Assembly (NCBI GenBank): GCA_040387755.1 | Contig: JAZKDB010000002.1 | Span: forward strand, 248,001 to 312,000 | DNA: 64,000 nucleotides | Reading direction: 5' to 3' | Origin: Rurimicrobium sp040387755 | Lineage (GTDB): Bacteria > Bacteroidota > Bacteroidia > Chitinophagales > Chitinophagaceae | In this document: piece by piece, positions 25,219 through 34,316 of the stretch | Numbering within the stretch: the first letter of the stretch is position 1 | How the letters are laid out: each line of letters opens with the position of its first letter | The notes under the pieces: model-generated | What the model was told of the DNA's origin: nothing | Database searches by the model: none | Seen by the model: only the letters and a program-made list of their open reading frames with translations | Program-made: the position numbers and the translations under genes

Positions 25219-26076
25219 TTATCTTAGCAATTCACAAGGCTTCATATTGGTAGCTTTTTTAAAAGCCGTACTAAAATGAGAAATGCTGCTGTAACCCAAT
25301 GTATTGGCTACCTCGCTCACCGTAAGCCCTTCTATTTGTAATAATTTTTTGGCTTTGCTGATACGAAGTTGTTGCTGAAATTCATTTATGGTTTTTCCGA
25401 ACATTGCCTTAAAACCTTTTTTGAGATAACATTCATTAATGGCCACGCGACGGGAAAGTTCTTTTATAGAAAGCATTTGCTCGAATTCTTCTTCAAGTAT
25501 TTCACGAGCCTGTAAAACTTTATCCCGTTCGCTATTGCTGTTCAAAAAACTACAGGCAGGTACAGAATAAGTATCATTGGCTGCACCAATATAATCAATA
25601 GCTTTACGCATCAAGAACACTGAAAGTTCCATTTGACGAAGCTTTTCCGAAAAAATAGACTGAGTAGAAAAACCACTTAATTCCTGTATCACTTTTTTAG
25701 TATCTGAACAAAATGCTACCTGTAAGCCAGCGTTATTTTCATTAAATGCTTCTTCGGAAAAAATTGTCTGGGCATCCCATTGAGACAAAAATTCGGGCTC
25801 GAAATAAACAGAATAGATAATTGCGGTACTCTTGTGTGTAAAATGATGCTGTAAATACATCAACTGAATAGCCATTTCACCATTATCCATTTTAGGACAA
25901 ATAATCTGACCAAACTGATTAGGCAATTGTTCTTCGGGATAATTAACCTGCCAACTTTGAATGGTAATATGCTGATTGGGAGTCCATTTATGAGCATCAA
26001 CAACAAGAACATCCTTTCCCAGCAAAAACTGAGCTGCGTTACGATGTTTAATTTGCGAAATGATACTTGCTTTCAT
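25219..26076 (-). CDS. AraC family transcriptional regulator
   Basis: A 285-residue regulator. The C-terminal about 100 residues form the paired helix-turn-helix of the AraC/XylS family: LSIKELSRRVAINECYLKKGFKAMFG and the second motif VSEVANTLGYSSISHFSTAFKK, ending MKPCELL. The N-terminal about 170 residues have no recognised ligand domain. It is upstream of ispE with a 32-bp gap, which may be incidental. Target genes cannot be inferred. Confidence 0.9.
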   Translation of the reverse strand: MKASIISQIKHRNAAQFLLGKDVLVVDAHKWTPNQHITIQSWQVNYPEEQLPNQFGQIICPKMDNGEMAIQLMYLQHHFTHKSTAIIYSVYFEPEFLSQWDAQTIFSEEAFNENNAGLQVAFCSDTKKVIQELSGFSTQSIFSEKLRQMELSVFLMRKAIDYIGAANDTYSVPACSFLNSNSERDKVLQAREILEEEFEQMLSIKELSRRVAINECYLKKGFKAMFGKTINEFQQQLRISKAKKLLQIEGLTVSEVANTLGYSSISHFSTAFKKATNMKPCELLR

Positions 26077-26130
26077 GCGATTGCAAAAATAGAGCTAAAG
26101 GTCTGATAATAGAACAAATCTGAAGAAACA

Positions 26131-26168
26131 AAAAAGTCGCTCGAATGTCATTTTTTCGAGCGACTTTT
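26131..26168 (-). terminator. Terminator of the T9SS cargo gene
   Basis: AAAAGTCGCTCGA (26132-26144) pairs with TCGAGCGACTTTT (26156-26168). On the minus strand it is followed by a T-run. It lies 18 bp after the stop of the gene at 26186. Confidence 0.85.
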
Positions 26169-26185
26169 ATTTGAAAATCATTAAT

Positions 26186-27187
26186 TTATTGCTTCATAAA
26201 CTTAAAGGCTGCTTTTCCGTCATTGTTGGAAAGCTGCAACAAATAATTTCCACTAGCTAATGCAGAAACATCCAAAACATTGGATCCTTGTTGAATAAAA
26301 GTTGATTTCACAACTTGTCCTGAAGTAGTATATATGTCAACTTTAGTTTTTGTATTTAAATTATAATCAACAGTTAAGGTTTCCTTAGTAATAGTAGGAT
26401 AAACATTAAATTGTTGAGCGATACTACTCTCGCCAATAGAAGCAGCTACTGCTTTAGGGATAAAACGATAAACTGTTCCACTTGCCGGATAAGATGACAT
26501 TACTGGTGGCAATGTAGAAAAGTCGACAAAGCTATCTACTGTTGGTGCACTTGGCGAACCCACCAATGTATAGCCTTTGGCAAATGTAGTTGCATCCAAA
26601 TCAAAATCAATAGCCAATCCAATCAAAGGTGAACCGCCAAGATAAAAGTAGTCACCAGGGTTGGAGATTTTTGAAGAGCCGTATCTGAACTCAATAATAT
26701 TGGATGTTTCATACACCCAAATCTGAAAATTTACTGAGTCATCAACTGTTCCGTAAAGGTCTGCTTCGTCAAAAAACCCAGCATTATATACCTCAAATTT
26801 GAAAATGCGGTTTGGGCTGGTACCTGTTGTAATATAACGAAGAGGAGATTTAGGTGTAGCCGAAAGCGCCCCTCTGTCTATCAAATCAGAAGCAGCAAAA
26901 TTGGAAAATGTATTTACTACTCCCATGGTATCTGATCCAGGACCAAAACCTTCGCCTGCAGAGAACGAAAAATCTGTAGTCGTTTTTCCATCTATATTAA
27001 GTGTGAAGCCCAACGGGAATTTAAAATTTTCATCATCCCAGACAATTGAACTCGAAATATTGGTTCCTGTAGTTAAAGGAGTATAAGGCTGCGCCGTCTG
27101 TACCTTGAGTACATAATTACCAAATGATTGCTGAGCAGAACAAAAATGTCCGGAAAACAAAGTGAATGCTAGTAATAATTTTTTCAT
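26186..27187 (-). CDS. Secreted protein with C-terminal type IX secretion (type A) sorting domain
   Basis: A 333-residue exported protein. Signal peptide at 1-19. The central part (about 20-240) is a beta-rich region typical of Bacteroidota cell-surface proteins; I recognise no enzyme family in it. The last 75 residues are a Por-secretion-type sorting domain: FNVYPTITKETLTVDYN, KVDIYTTSGQVVKS, LDVSALASGNYLLQLSNNDG, and a basic end KFMKQ. Type IX secretion would carry it across the outer membrane and anchor or release it. A strong terminator follows. The substrate or binding target is unknown. Confidence 0.88.
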   Translation of the reverse strand: MKKLLLAFTLFSGHFCSAQQSFGNYVLKVQTAQPYTPLTTGTNISSSIVWDDENFKFPLGFTLNIDGKTTTDFSFSAGEGFGPGSDTMGVVNTFSNFAASDLIDRGALSATPKSPLRYITTGTSPNRIFKFEVYNAGFFDEADLYGTVDDSVNFQIWVYETSNIIEFRYGSSKISNPGDYFYLGGSPLIGLAIDFDLDATTFAKGYTLVGSPSAPTVDSFVDFSTLPPVMSSYPASGTVYRFIPKAVAASIGESSIAQQFNVYPTITKETLTVDYNLNTKTKVDIYTTSGQVVKSTFIQQGSNVLDVSALASGNYLLQLSNNDGKAAFKFMKQ

Positions 27188-27267
27188 AAGATTTATATTT
27201 AAAGCAATATTAATTTAATAAGCTGAAGTAAATTATTCTATCACAAAAGTTTATGACTATCTGAAAA

Positions 27268-28539
27268 TCAGAATTCAAAGCCAATATCCCTTCTGTAATT
27301 CTTTCCATCAAATTTTATCAGCTCTGCGTTCTTATAGCTGATTGCCAAAGCCGACTTTAAATCCTGAGCAAGAGAAGTTATAGCAATTACACGTCCACCA
27401 GATGTTTCAACATTACCATTATTGTCTCTTGTACCAGCATGAAACAATAAACTATCATTTACCTTATCCAGACCTGTCATTTGCTTACCCTTTGCATAAT
27501 CACCAGGATAACCACCACTTACCAACATTACAGTCGCGGCAGCCTTTTCACTTTGTCTTATCTCAACTTCGTTTAGCCTTCCTTCATTCATCTTAAGTAC
27601 CATCTCTACCAAATCATTTTCCAGCCTGGGCATCACCACCTCCGTTTCAGGATCTCCCATGCGACAATTATATTCTATTACATAAGGGTCTCCCCCAACG
27701 TTGATTAAACCAAAAAAGATAAAGCCATTGTAAATAATATTTTCTGCCCTCAATCCATTAACCGTAGGCTCTACAATGCGCTCAATAACTTTCTTCATAA
27801 AATCACCGTTAGCAAAAGGAACTGGGGAAATAGCGCCCATACCACCTGTATTGGGTCCTGTATCACCCTCTCCCACACGCTTATAATCCTTAGCTTCCGG
27901 AAGTAAAACATAATGCTCACCATCAGTAAAGGCAAAAACAGATAGCTCTATACCAGTTAAGAATTGCTCAATAACCACCGTTTTCCCAGCATCGCCAAAC
28001 TGCGCATTACGAATCATGTCCGTAAATACTTCTTTGGCTTCGGAAATATCGGTGGTAATCACCACACCTTTTCCCGCGGCCAATCCATCCGCTTTAAGTA
28101 CAATCGGTGTTGAGTGATTCTCTATATAACGAATTCCCTCTTCAAAATTAGTTTCATCAAACTCGGCGTAAGATGCAGTAGGGATATTGTGGCGTGCCAT
28201 CAGTTTTTTCGAAAACGCCTTACTCCCTTCTAGTTGAGCACCTTCTTTGCTGGGACCTGGAATGATAATGTGTGCAATAGCAGGGTCATTTTTAAAGAAA
28301 TCATATACCCCATTTACCAATGGCTCCTCCGAACCCGGAAAAAGAATATCAATTCTATTATCAAGACAAAAAGCTTTAATCGCTTCAAAATCGTTAATTC
28401 CGATAGCAACATTAGTGCCATATGCGGCTGTCCCTGCATTGCCGGTTGCTATAAAGAGTTTTTCACAAAGCGGACTTTGGCTTAACTTCCAACTTAAGGC
28501 AGATTCACGGCCACCCGAGCCTAATAAAAGTATATTCAT
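27268..28539 (-). CDS. purD: Phosphoribosylamine--glycine ligase
   Basis: GAR synthetase, second step of purine synthesis; an ATP-grasp enzyme. 423 aa, normal length. N-terminal MNILLLGSGGRESALSWKL, then the ATP-grasp region with PIVLKADGLAAGKGVV, and the family signature RMGDPETEVVMPRL near residue 292. The C-terminal domain has HAGTRDNNGNVETSGGRV. It stands alone between a T9SS cargo gene and a divergently transcribed peptide transporter. Confidence 0.97.
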   Translation of the reverse strand: MNILLLGSGGRESALSWKLSQSPLCEKLFIATGNAGTAAYGTNVAIGINDFEAIKAFCLDNRIDILFPGSEEPLVNGVYDFFKNDPAIAHIIIPGPSKEGAQLEGSKAFSKKLMARHNIPTASYAEFDETNFEEGIRYIENHSTPIVLKADGLAAGKGVVITTDISEAKEVFTDMIRNAQFGDAGKTVVIEQFLTGIELSVFAFTDGEHYVLLPEAKDYKRVGEGDTGPNTGGMGAISPVPFANGDFMKKVIERIVEPTVNGLRAENIIYNGFIFFGLINVGGDPYVIEYNCRMGDPETEVVMPRLENDLVEMVLKMNEGRLNEVEIRQSEKAAATVMLVSGGYPGDYAKGKQMTGLDKVNDSLLFHAGTRDNNGNVETSGGRVIAITSLAQDLKSALAISYKNAELIKFDGKNYRRDIGFEF

Positions 28540-28591
28540 CTTCTAAAAAAATATTAGGATGCAAAGAAACTAAAAAAATCACCCTTTACGG

Positions 28592-28624
28592 TTTGCTTTT
28601 TTACACTATCTTGGCTGCTTCAAA
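28592..28624 (+). promoter_or_regulatory. Promoter of the peptide transporter (TTTG-N21-TATCTTGG)
   Basis: -33 element TTTG at 28592-28595 and -7 element TATCTTGG at 28617-28624, one mismatch to TAnnTTTG, with 21-bp spacing. The ATG is 38 bp further on. Confidence 0.55.
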
Positions 28625-28662
28625 CTTATTTTAAACATTCTAAAAAAAATCAAGCAGAAATT

Positions 28663-30207
28663 ATGGCTGAAAATATTGTAACGCCAGCACCAAAAAAGGG
28701 TCATCCTAAAGGATTATACTTTTTGTTCTTCACTGAGATGTGGGAACGTTTTAGTTATTACGGGATGAGAGCAATCTTCATTCTATTTATGACGAAAGTA
28801 TTAATGATGAATGATGCCAGTGCTTCTGAAATATATGGCAGCTATACAGGTTTAGTTTATTTGACCCCTTTATTAGGAGGTTATTTGTGTGATAAATTTT
28901 TAGGCAACAGAAGAAGTATTGTTATAGGAGGCTTATTAATGGCGTTAGGGCAATTTTTTATGTTTCTTAGTGCCAGCGTAGGTTCGGAAGGCGGTGTTTC
29001 AATTATGTGGATTGGCCTTACTTCTATCATAATTGGAAATGGTTTCTTCAAACCAAACATCTCAACAATGGTGGGTCAATTGTACCCTGCAGGAGACAGA
29101 AGAATTGACAGTGCGTTTACCATCTTCTACATGGGTATTAATCTTGGAGCATTCTTTTCTCCATTAGTTTGTGGTTCCATGGATTTTAAATGGGGTTTCC
29201 TTGCAGCTTGTATAGGAATGTTATTGGGTTTGGTTGCATTCATATTTGGCCAGAAAAAATACCTTATTTCAGAAGAAGGAAAGCATATTGGACTGCCTGT
29301 TAAAAAGCTGGATTTAAAAAGCATTCTGGCTATTATTGGCTCAATAGCCATTATCTTCTTTATGCTTAATTTCAAGCAAATGTTTAAAAGTGATAAGGAT
29401 ATTATCAGTTGGTTTATTTATGGGGCAATGATATTGATGCCTGTCATCATCCTGAGCGATAAAAGCCTGAAATCATTTGAACTGAAAAGAATCATCGTTA
29501 TTTTCATCCTTGCCTTTTTTGTTATCTTCTTTTGGGGAGCATTTGAACAGGCAGGTGCGTCATTGACTTTATTTGCCGACAGGCAAACTAATCGTACAAT
29601 ATTTGGATGGGAAATGCCTGCTTCTTACTTCCAGTCTGTAAATCCACTGTCGGTAATTATTCTTGCTCCGATAGTATCATTTATATGGGGATTCTTATAC
29701 CAAAGAAAACTTGAGCCATCTTCTCCTTATAAAATGGCTATCGGTCTTGCCTTAGTGGCATTGGGCTATTTGATTATTGCCATTGCGGTAAAAGGCTTGG
29801 GTATCGGAGACAAAGTAAGCATGTGGTGGCTATTTGGTCTTTATGTAATTCACTCATTGGGTGAGTTGTGTTTATCGCCAATTGGACTGTCTATGGTATC
29901 TAAACTGGCTCCTCTACGTCTTTCTTCTTTGATGATGGGTACATGGTTTTTGGCCAATGCTGCTGCTAATAAATTTGCTGGTACCCTAAGTGCCTTAATA
30001 CCTCCCAGTGGTGCAGATATAGACCCAAGCGTACCAGTAGTGTACCCTACTTTTATGGGTGTGGCCATTACTAATCTTTACGAGTTCTTTATGCTGTTTA
30101 TTGTTATGACAGGCGCAGCTGCAGGCATCCTATTTGTCCTCAGCTCATGGTTACAAAAAATGATGAATGAAAAGCATATTGAAGTGATTCCTGAATTGGA
30201 TAGATAA
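28663..30207 (+). CDS. Proton-dependent oligopeptide transporter (POT/PTR family)
   Basis: Inner-membrane symporter of the major facilitator superfamily importing di- and tripeptides with protons. 514 aa, about 12-14 membrane segments. The POT proton-coupling motif ExxER is present as FFTEMWERFSYYGMRA near residue 27. The PTR2 signature region follows with FYMGINLGAFFSPLVCG near 155. A helix pair between the two six-helix halves fits bacterial POT members. A hairpin terminator lies just after the gene. Specificity (di/tripeptide against other) cannot be set from the sequence. Confidence 0.93.
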   Translation: MAENIVTPAPKKGHPKGLYFLFFTEMWERFSYYGMRAIFILFMTKVLMMNDASASEIYGSYTGLVYLTPLLGGYLCDKFLGNRRSIVIGGLLMALGQFFMFLSASVGSEGGVSIMWIGLTSIIIGNGFFKPNISTMVGQLYPAGDRRIDSAFTIFYMGINLGAFFSPLVCGSMDFKWGFLAACIGMLLGLVAFIFGQKKYLISEEGKHIGLPVKKLDLKSILAIIGSIAIIFFMLNFKQMFKSDKDIISWFIYGAMILMPVIILSDKSLKSFELKRIIVIFILAFFVIFFWGAFEQAGASLTLFADRQTNRTIFGWEMPASYFQSVNPLSVIILAPIVSFIWGFLYQRKLEPSSPYKMAIGLALVALGYLIIAIAVKGLGIGDKVSMWWLFGLYVIHSLGELCLSPIGLSMVSKLAPLRLSSLMMGTWFLANAAANKFAGTLSALIPPSGADIDPSVPVVYPTFMGVAITNLYEFFMLFIVMTGAAAGILFVLSSWLQKMMNEKHIEVIPELDR

Positions 30208-30227
30208 TTCAAATTTTTTAAATAGAG

Positions 30228-30257
30228 AGTCGACAATCATTAAAATGGTTGTCGACT
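30228..30257 (+). terminator. Terminator of the peptide transporter gene
   Basis: AGTCGACAA plus three further pairs (30228-30239) with 30246-30257, followed by TTTTTTTG. Confidence 0.85.
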
Positions 30258-30282
30258 TTTTTGTGTGTTTGAGATAATTTCA

Positions 30283-30290
30283 TACTTTCG
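30283..30290 (+). promoter_or_regulatory. -7 box (TACTTTCG) for the small membrane protein and SPFH pair
   Basis: TACTTTCG, a TAnnTTcG variant of the Bacteroidota -7 box, 22 bp before the ATG at 30313. The same TTcG ending occurs before several other plus-strand genes here. Confidence 0.45.
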
Positions 30291-30312
30291 AATGAGCAGC
30301 AATTGCATCATT

Positions 30313-30489
30313 ATGAAACTCGTAATCACTCTTTTAAAAATATTACTCTTTATACTACTGAGCACAATAAATTTCGAGTATTTGCTTAACAGACAAAGCA
30401 GTACCCTCAGTACAATCCTTTGCATTATCATCGAAATTGCACTTGTAGTTATTATTATCATTCCTCTAATCAAAAAATTATTCAAATGA
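30313..30489 (+). CDS. Small two-helix membrane protein, coupled to the SPFH gene
   Basis: A 58-residue, very hydrophobic protein with two predicted membrane helices (about 2-20 and 34-53) separated by a short polar loop (NRQSSTLST). I chose the ATG at 30313, because the -7 box at 30283-30290 makes the upstream ATG at 30292 lie too near the transcription start. Its stop overlaps the start of the next gene (ATGA at 30486-30489), so translation is coupled. Unknown family. Partnership with the SPFH protein is inferred from coupling only. Confidence 0.6.
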   Translation: MKLVITLLKILLFILLSTINFEYLLNRQSSTLSTILCIIIEIALVVIIIIPLIKKLFK

Positions 30490-31412
30490 TTACTACCGTA
30501 CTCATCCTTATTACTATCCTCATCAGCTTCCTTTACTTTAAAAAGAACTTGGTTAGCGCCGATAAATCTTCGAGAACGTCCAAAATATTTACAGGTATTG
30601 GAATTTTGTTCTTTGGTATTTTAATAGCTCTGGTGCAACCCATGACGATGGAACGTGTAGATGCAGGGCATGTAGGCATAAAAGTAAACCTGACAGGGGA
30701 CAACCGCGGTATCAGCAAATTTGAATACAAAACTGGCTGGGTAATTTACAATACCTGGATTAGTAAGTTATATGAATTTCCTACTTTCCAGCAGCACATT
30801 GACTTTCCGGAGCAGCAGGTAATTACAAAAGGAGGATTTTCGGCAACCATAAAACCCTCTTTTAACTACTCGCTCAAAGCAGGTGAAGTAGGCGATATGT
30901 TCCAAAACTTACGATTAGATATCAGAAGTATTGAGCAGCAATGGCTTCAGACGGCTATTGTAGGTACCGTTAACGATGTAGCCAACAAATGGGCAGTTGA
31001 TGATATCTTTAATCAGAGAGAACGTTTTGAAAGTGATATTATCGTTGAAGCTAACAAAAGAGTTTCCAAGTGGTTCTCTATTTCTCAGTTAAGAACAAAT
31101 ATTATTCCTCCTCAGGCATTACAGCAATCTATTGAAGCAAAAACCAAAGCCATTCAGGAAGTACAGGTGGCCGAAAACCAAAGATTGGTAGCGATTGCCG
31201 AAGGGGACAGAAAAATAGCCCAAGCCCGTGCAGATAGCGCTGCACAGGTAATTGCAGCGTCCGGCGAGGCAGAAGCCATTCGCAGGAAACAGGTTTCACT
31301 CAACCCAACTTATATTGATTACTTAAAGGTAAATAAATGGAATGGGGAATTACCTCAGGTACAAAGTGGCAACGGTGGTATAATAATGCAATTGCCCAAT
31401 AATAATAAATAA
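30486..31412 (+). CDS. SPFH/Band-7 (prohibitin-like) membrane protein
   Basis: A 308-residue member of the stomatin/prohibitin family, which forms ring-like membrane scaffolds. Two N-terminal hydrophobic segments (about 3-18 and 36-52) anchor it. The SPFH domain follows (about 55-220: MERVDAGHVGIKVNL, EQQVITKGGFSATIKP), then an alpha-helical, Ala/Glu/Gln-rich tail (AKTKAIQEVQVAENQRLVA...) characteristic of the family. The start is the ATG at 30486 overlapping the preceding stop. Exact role unknown; such proteins often work with proteases or membrane partners. Confidence 0.9.
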   Translation: MITTVLILITILISFLYFKKNLVSADKSSRTSKIFTGIGILFFGILIALVQPMTMERVDAGHVGIKVNLTGDNRGISKFEYKTGWVIYNTWISKLYEFPTFQQHIDFPEQQVITKGGFSATIKPSFNYSLKAGEVGDMFQNLRLDIRSIEQQWLQTAIVGTVNDVANKWAVDDIFNQRERFESDIIVEANKRVSKWFSISQLRTNIIPPQALQQSIEAKTKAIQEVQVAENQRLVAIAEGDRKIAQARADSAAQVIAASGEAEAIRRKQVSLNPTYIDYLKVNKWNGELPQVQSGNGGIIMQLPNNNK

Positions 31413-31423
31413 TCACTTAGCCT

Positions 31424-31840
31424 TTATTCAATCAGCACTTCAGCGTCTCCCTTTACTTTTGATACATGGCAGCAGTCCGCTGTTACCACATACTTTATGG
31501 TCTTAACAACTAAAGCACCTTTGTAAACCTTAAATTCTAAGGCATTATCAACATTTTTTTTCAGATCTTTCAGGTTACCATCATCAATAACGGTATAATT
31601 TGTATCAGGTAAATGATTAGGGGTATTTTGCGAAAAAATCAATTTACCCGCTTCATCATAAGTTTCAACCTTATCGGCTTTATAGAAATACCCTACTTTA
31701 TCTTTAAGTACAATATTCAACATTCTGAATTCCATCGTACACATTACAGAACGGCAATCAATATTCGATTCGGGCGTTTTGCATCGGACAGTTATTAGCA
31801 ATAACACTCCTAAAGCCGCCAGCTGAACTTGTTTTTCCAT
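31424..31840 (-). CDS. Small exported protein of unknown function
   Basis: A 138-residue protein with an N-terminal hydrophobic segment ending in ITVRC at Cys20. The residue before the cysteine is Arg, so it is a poor lipobox; it may be a lipoprotein or a plain secreted protein. The mature part has cysteines in NIDCRSVMC and DCCHVSK and a repetitive beta-like region. No family recognised. It converges on the SPFH gene with only 11 bp between the stop codons and lies downstream of tamL on the same strand. Confidence 0.6.
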   Translation of the reverse strand: MEKQVQLAALGVLLLITVRCKTPESNIDCRSVMCTMEFRMLNIVLKDKVGYFYKADKVETYDEAGKLIFSQNTPNHLPDTNYTVIDDGNLKDLKKNVDNALEFKVYKGALVVKTIKYVVTADCCHVSKVKGDAEVLIE

Positions 31841-31873
31841 AAAGTTTATTTGAATAAATTTATTGAAAATTTC

Positions 31874-34279
31874 TTAAAATGGCATTCCAATCGCCAGATT
31901 TACCACTACATTTTTTGCACGCCAGGTGCTATTGCCCAAATCTACTTTTCTAATTACCCATCCATTCTTTGACAAAATGTAAGGGTCCTTGATGGGAAAT
32001 GCGGCATCCATACGCACAGTGAAAAAATCTGCAACAATTACACGCAAACCAGCACCTGTGCTTACCGCTATATCCTGACCCAAACGACTGATATCAAATT
32101 GACCATTGGGGGTATTTTCAGATTTCTTGGCCAACCATGTATTACCCGCATCTGCAAATAAGGCTCCATTGACATTTAGTGTACCCGAAAAGAGTTTAAT
32201 CATATCGAAACGATATTCTGCACTCATTTCTAGTTTTATATCCCCTGTACGGTCTGTACTACTCGATTTTAAAGAATCCGGAACCAATGACCTCGGGCGC
32301 CAGCCACGAATACTGTAGGGACCACCTACGAAATACTGCTTAATATAAGGAAGGGTTCTGGAATCTCCGTAAGGGCTGCCAATACCACTAAGAAACCTCA
32401 GCGCAAACAGAGAATGTCTAGCATTAAAATAACGACGGGCATCGAGATCAAACTTGAAATACTGATCAAAAATAAAACCCTGACTACTGCTAACTTTTTT
32501 CTGAACAGCATTAATCCCAGCCATGATTATACCTGCCTCCTCCAAACCAATACGCAAATAATTAAAATTACGATTCTGCTTCTTTTGCTGGTCAGAGAAA
32601 GTATAAGCTATGTTTTCTCCTTCAATAAAGGTTCGGCGGTAGGTGTTGCGCAATAAGTCATTAGAATCCAGCCTCTTTTGAAAATCCGGTCGGATAGTAG
32701 GCAAAATTATATTGGCAAATGCAGGTGCAAATTCCCACATCTGAGTACTGGACTTATGCCAGTTGTAAGAAAAGGTGGATGAAATATTAGCCAGGCGGAA
32801 TTGATTAATCCTGTCCAGCACATTCACACCAACCAGCAATTGCGTACGAGGAAGGTTACGGTTATCTATCCACTTTGGCTTGTAGGGAGAAAGAAATTTG
32901 GGAAATAACAAGGTAGCATTAACTCCAATATTAGTACTCTGCAGGTAAAAATGTTCTAAAAAACCAGAGCCCAATGTATCAAAATAACCTGTTTCAATAC
33001 CACCAGTTGCCGACAAAGAAAAGAGATTAGCACCTTTGAAAAAATTCTTATCTCTGTACACTGCTCCAATTGAATTTCCAAGCCTGTATGTCTGAGATGT
33101 TGCAATTTCAAAAGAACTACTTGCATCCAACCTTTTAGCAGGACTAAGTGTAATGTAACTATTCAATAAATGCTGCTCTCGGTGAACAGTATCCTCAACA
33201 AAATAAATATTGACCATCTGAAAAATGCCCAACTCATTTAGTTTATTAATAGTAAGTTCATGATTGCTTCGGGAATACAGCTCTCCCGGGCGATAGAAAA
33301 TTTGTTTATTCAGGATATTTTCCCTGACAAAGTATCTGTTATAACGAAAAGTAATGCTGTCCAGTTTTTTAACAATCATATTTGAATCAAAAGCCAGAGA
33401 CCGGTCAATAAAATCAGGAAATACGATTATCCTGCCAATGCGATACTGCTGATATGATTGTAAATCAGAGCTGCTATTAATAGATATCTTGATATCAAGA
33501 GAAAGTTTTTTTTGTCTTTTTTGCAGGGTAATAAAATTAATAGCACTCTCAAACAAATTTTCGGCGTCCCGAAACTTCTCTTTGTTGACGGTATCCAGTA
33601 CAAAACTGATATTGTCCTGAGAAAACTTGTAATATCCGATATTCTGCATTAGAGTAATAATCCTGCTCCTCTCTTCATCAACCAAAACTTTGGTATAAGC
33701 CTTCTCTTTCGTCAAAAGCGTATTTTTCATACTGGCGGATACTATTGACTGTATCAAGCTGTCATCGGCTTCAACAAATACCTTATCAATTAAATAATTA
33801 ACTCCGGTAGTAATCTTGTATTGGGCAAATGCCTTTTTGCCCGAAAAACGAACCGTATCGGAGACCTGGGCTTTGAAGTAACCTTGATTAGTCAGAAAAA
33901 ATCTCATATTGGCTGCAGATCTTTTTTGCAGAATACTATCATAAAGTACTGGCCTTTCAATCGATTTAGGTAGTTCTATCAAAGGGTCGTTGATATATTT
34001 TTCGGAACGTAAATTATACTTCCAGAGCCTGAAAGGGAAAATACCACTCCAATAAGTGTTGGGACTTTGCAAAACCAAAACCTCAAGCTGATCCTGCAAT
34101 ACCCCTTTATTTGTAATCGTTTTATCTGATTTAATTTTCAGCGAATTAGAGCGAAGTAAATATTGCCCCTCTTGTACATGCTTGGTTGTATTGCAGGACA
34201 ACAACAACAATAACAGCAATAACAAACACTTGAAGTGCAGCCATTCTGAATTGAGATTTCTTATTCTCCTTTCTATCAT
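31874..34279 (-). CDS. tamL: TamL-type Omp85 outer-membrane protein (BamA/TamA family lipoprotein)
   Basis: An 801-residue outer-membrane assembly factor. The Bacteroidota version of TamA is a lipoprotein; here the signal is a Leu run ending LLLSC at Cys29 with CNTTKHVQEGQYLL right after it, a typical TamL start. POTRA-like repeats fill about 60-360, and the C-terminal half is the 16-strand Omp85 barrel with the conserved FFVGGPYSIRGWRPRSL segment (VRGF/Y-type lid motif, here IRGW). I chose the ATG at 34279 over the TTG at 34297. It is divergent from the TrmH-type methyltransferase gene, and a TamB partner is not in the window. Confidence 0.88.
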   Translation of the reverse strand: MIERRIRNLNSEWLHFKCLLLLLLLLLSCNTTKHVQEGQYLLRSNSLKIKSDKTITNKGVLQDQLEVLVLQSPNTYWSGIFPFRLWKYNLRSEKYINDPLIELPKSIERPVLYDSILQKRSAANMRFFLTNQGYFKAQVSDTVRFSGKKAFAQYKITTGVNYLIDKVFVEADDSLIQSIVSASMKNTLLTKEKAYTKVLVDEERSRIITLMQNIGYYKFSQDNISFVLDTVNKEKFRDAENLFESAINFITLQKRQKKLSLDIKISINSSSDLQSYQQYRIGRIIVFPDFIDRSLAFDSNMIVKKLDSITFRYNRYFVRENILNKQIFYRPGELYSRSNHELTINKLNELGIFQMVNIYFVEDTVHREQHLLNSYITLSPAKRLDASSSFEIATSQTYRLGNSIGAVYRDKNFFKGANLFSLSATGGIETGYFDTLGSGFLEHFYLQSTNIGVNATLLFPKFLSPYKPKWIDNRNLPRTQLLVGVNVLDRINQFRLANISSTFSYNWHKSSTQMWEFAPAFANIILPTIRPDFQKRLDSNDLLRNTYRRTFIEGENIAYTFSDQQKKQNRNFNYLRIGLEEAGIIMAGINAVQKKVSSSQGFIFDQYFKFDLDARRYFNARHSLFALRFLSGIGSPYGDSRTLPYIKQYFVGGPYSIRGWRPRSLVPDSLKSSSTDRTGDIKLEMSAEYRFDMIKLFSGTLNVNGALFADAGNTWLAKKSENTPNGQFDISRLGQDIAVSTGAGLRVIVADFFTVRMDAAFPIKDPYILSKNGWVIRKVDLGNSTWRAKNVVVNLAIGMPF

Positions 34280-34282
34280 TAT

Positions 34283-34310
34283 TTTGGTTGTCAGCAATTA
34301 ATTAGATTTG
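34283..34310 (+). promoter_or_regulatory. Promoter of the TrmH-type gene (TTTG-N16-TAGATTTG)
   Basis: TTTG at 34283-34286 and TAGATTTG at 34303-34310. The octamer is a full match to TAnnTTTG. The ATG at 34317 follows only 6 bp later, so the transcript may be almost leaderless. Confidence 0.5.
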
Positions 34311-34316
34311 CAAAAT

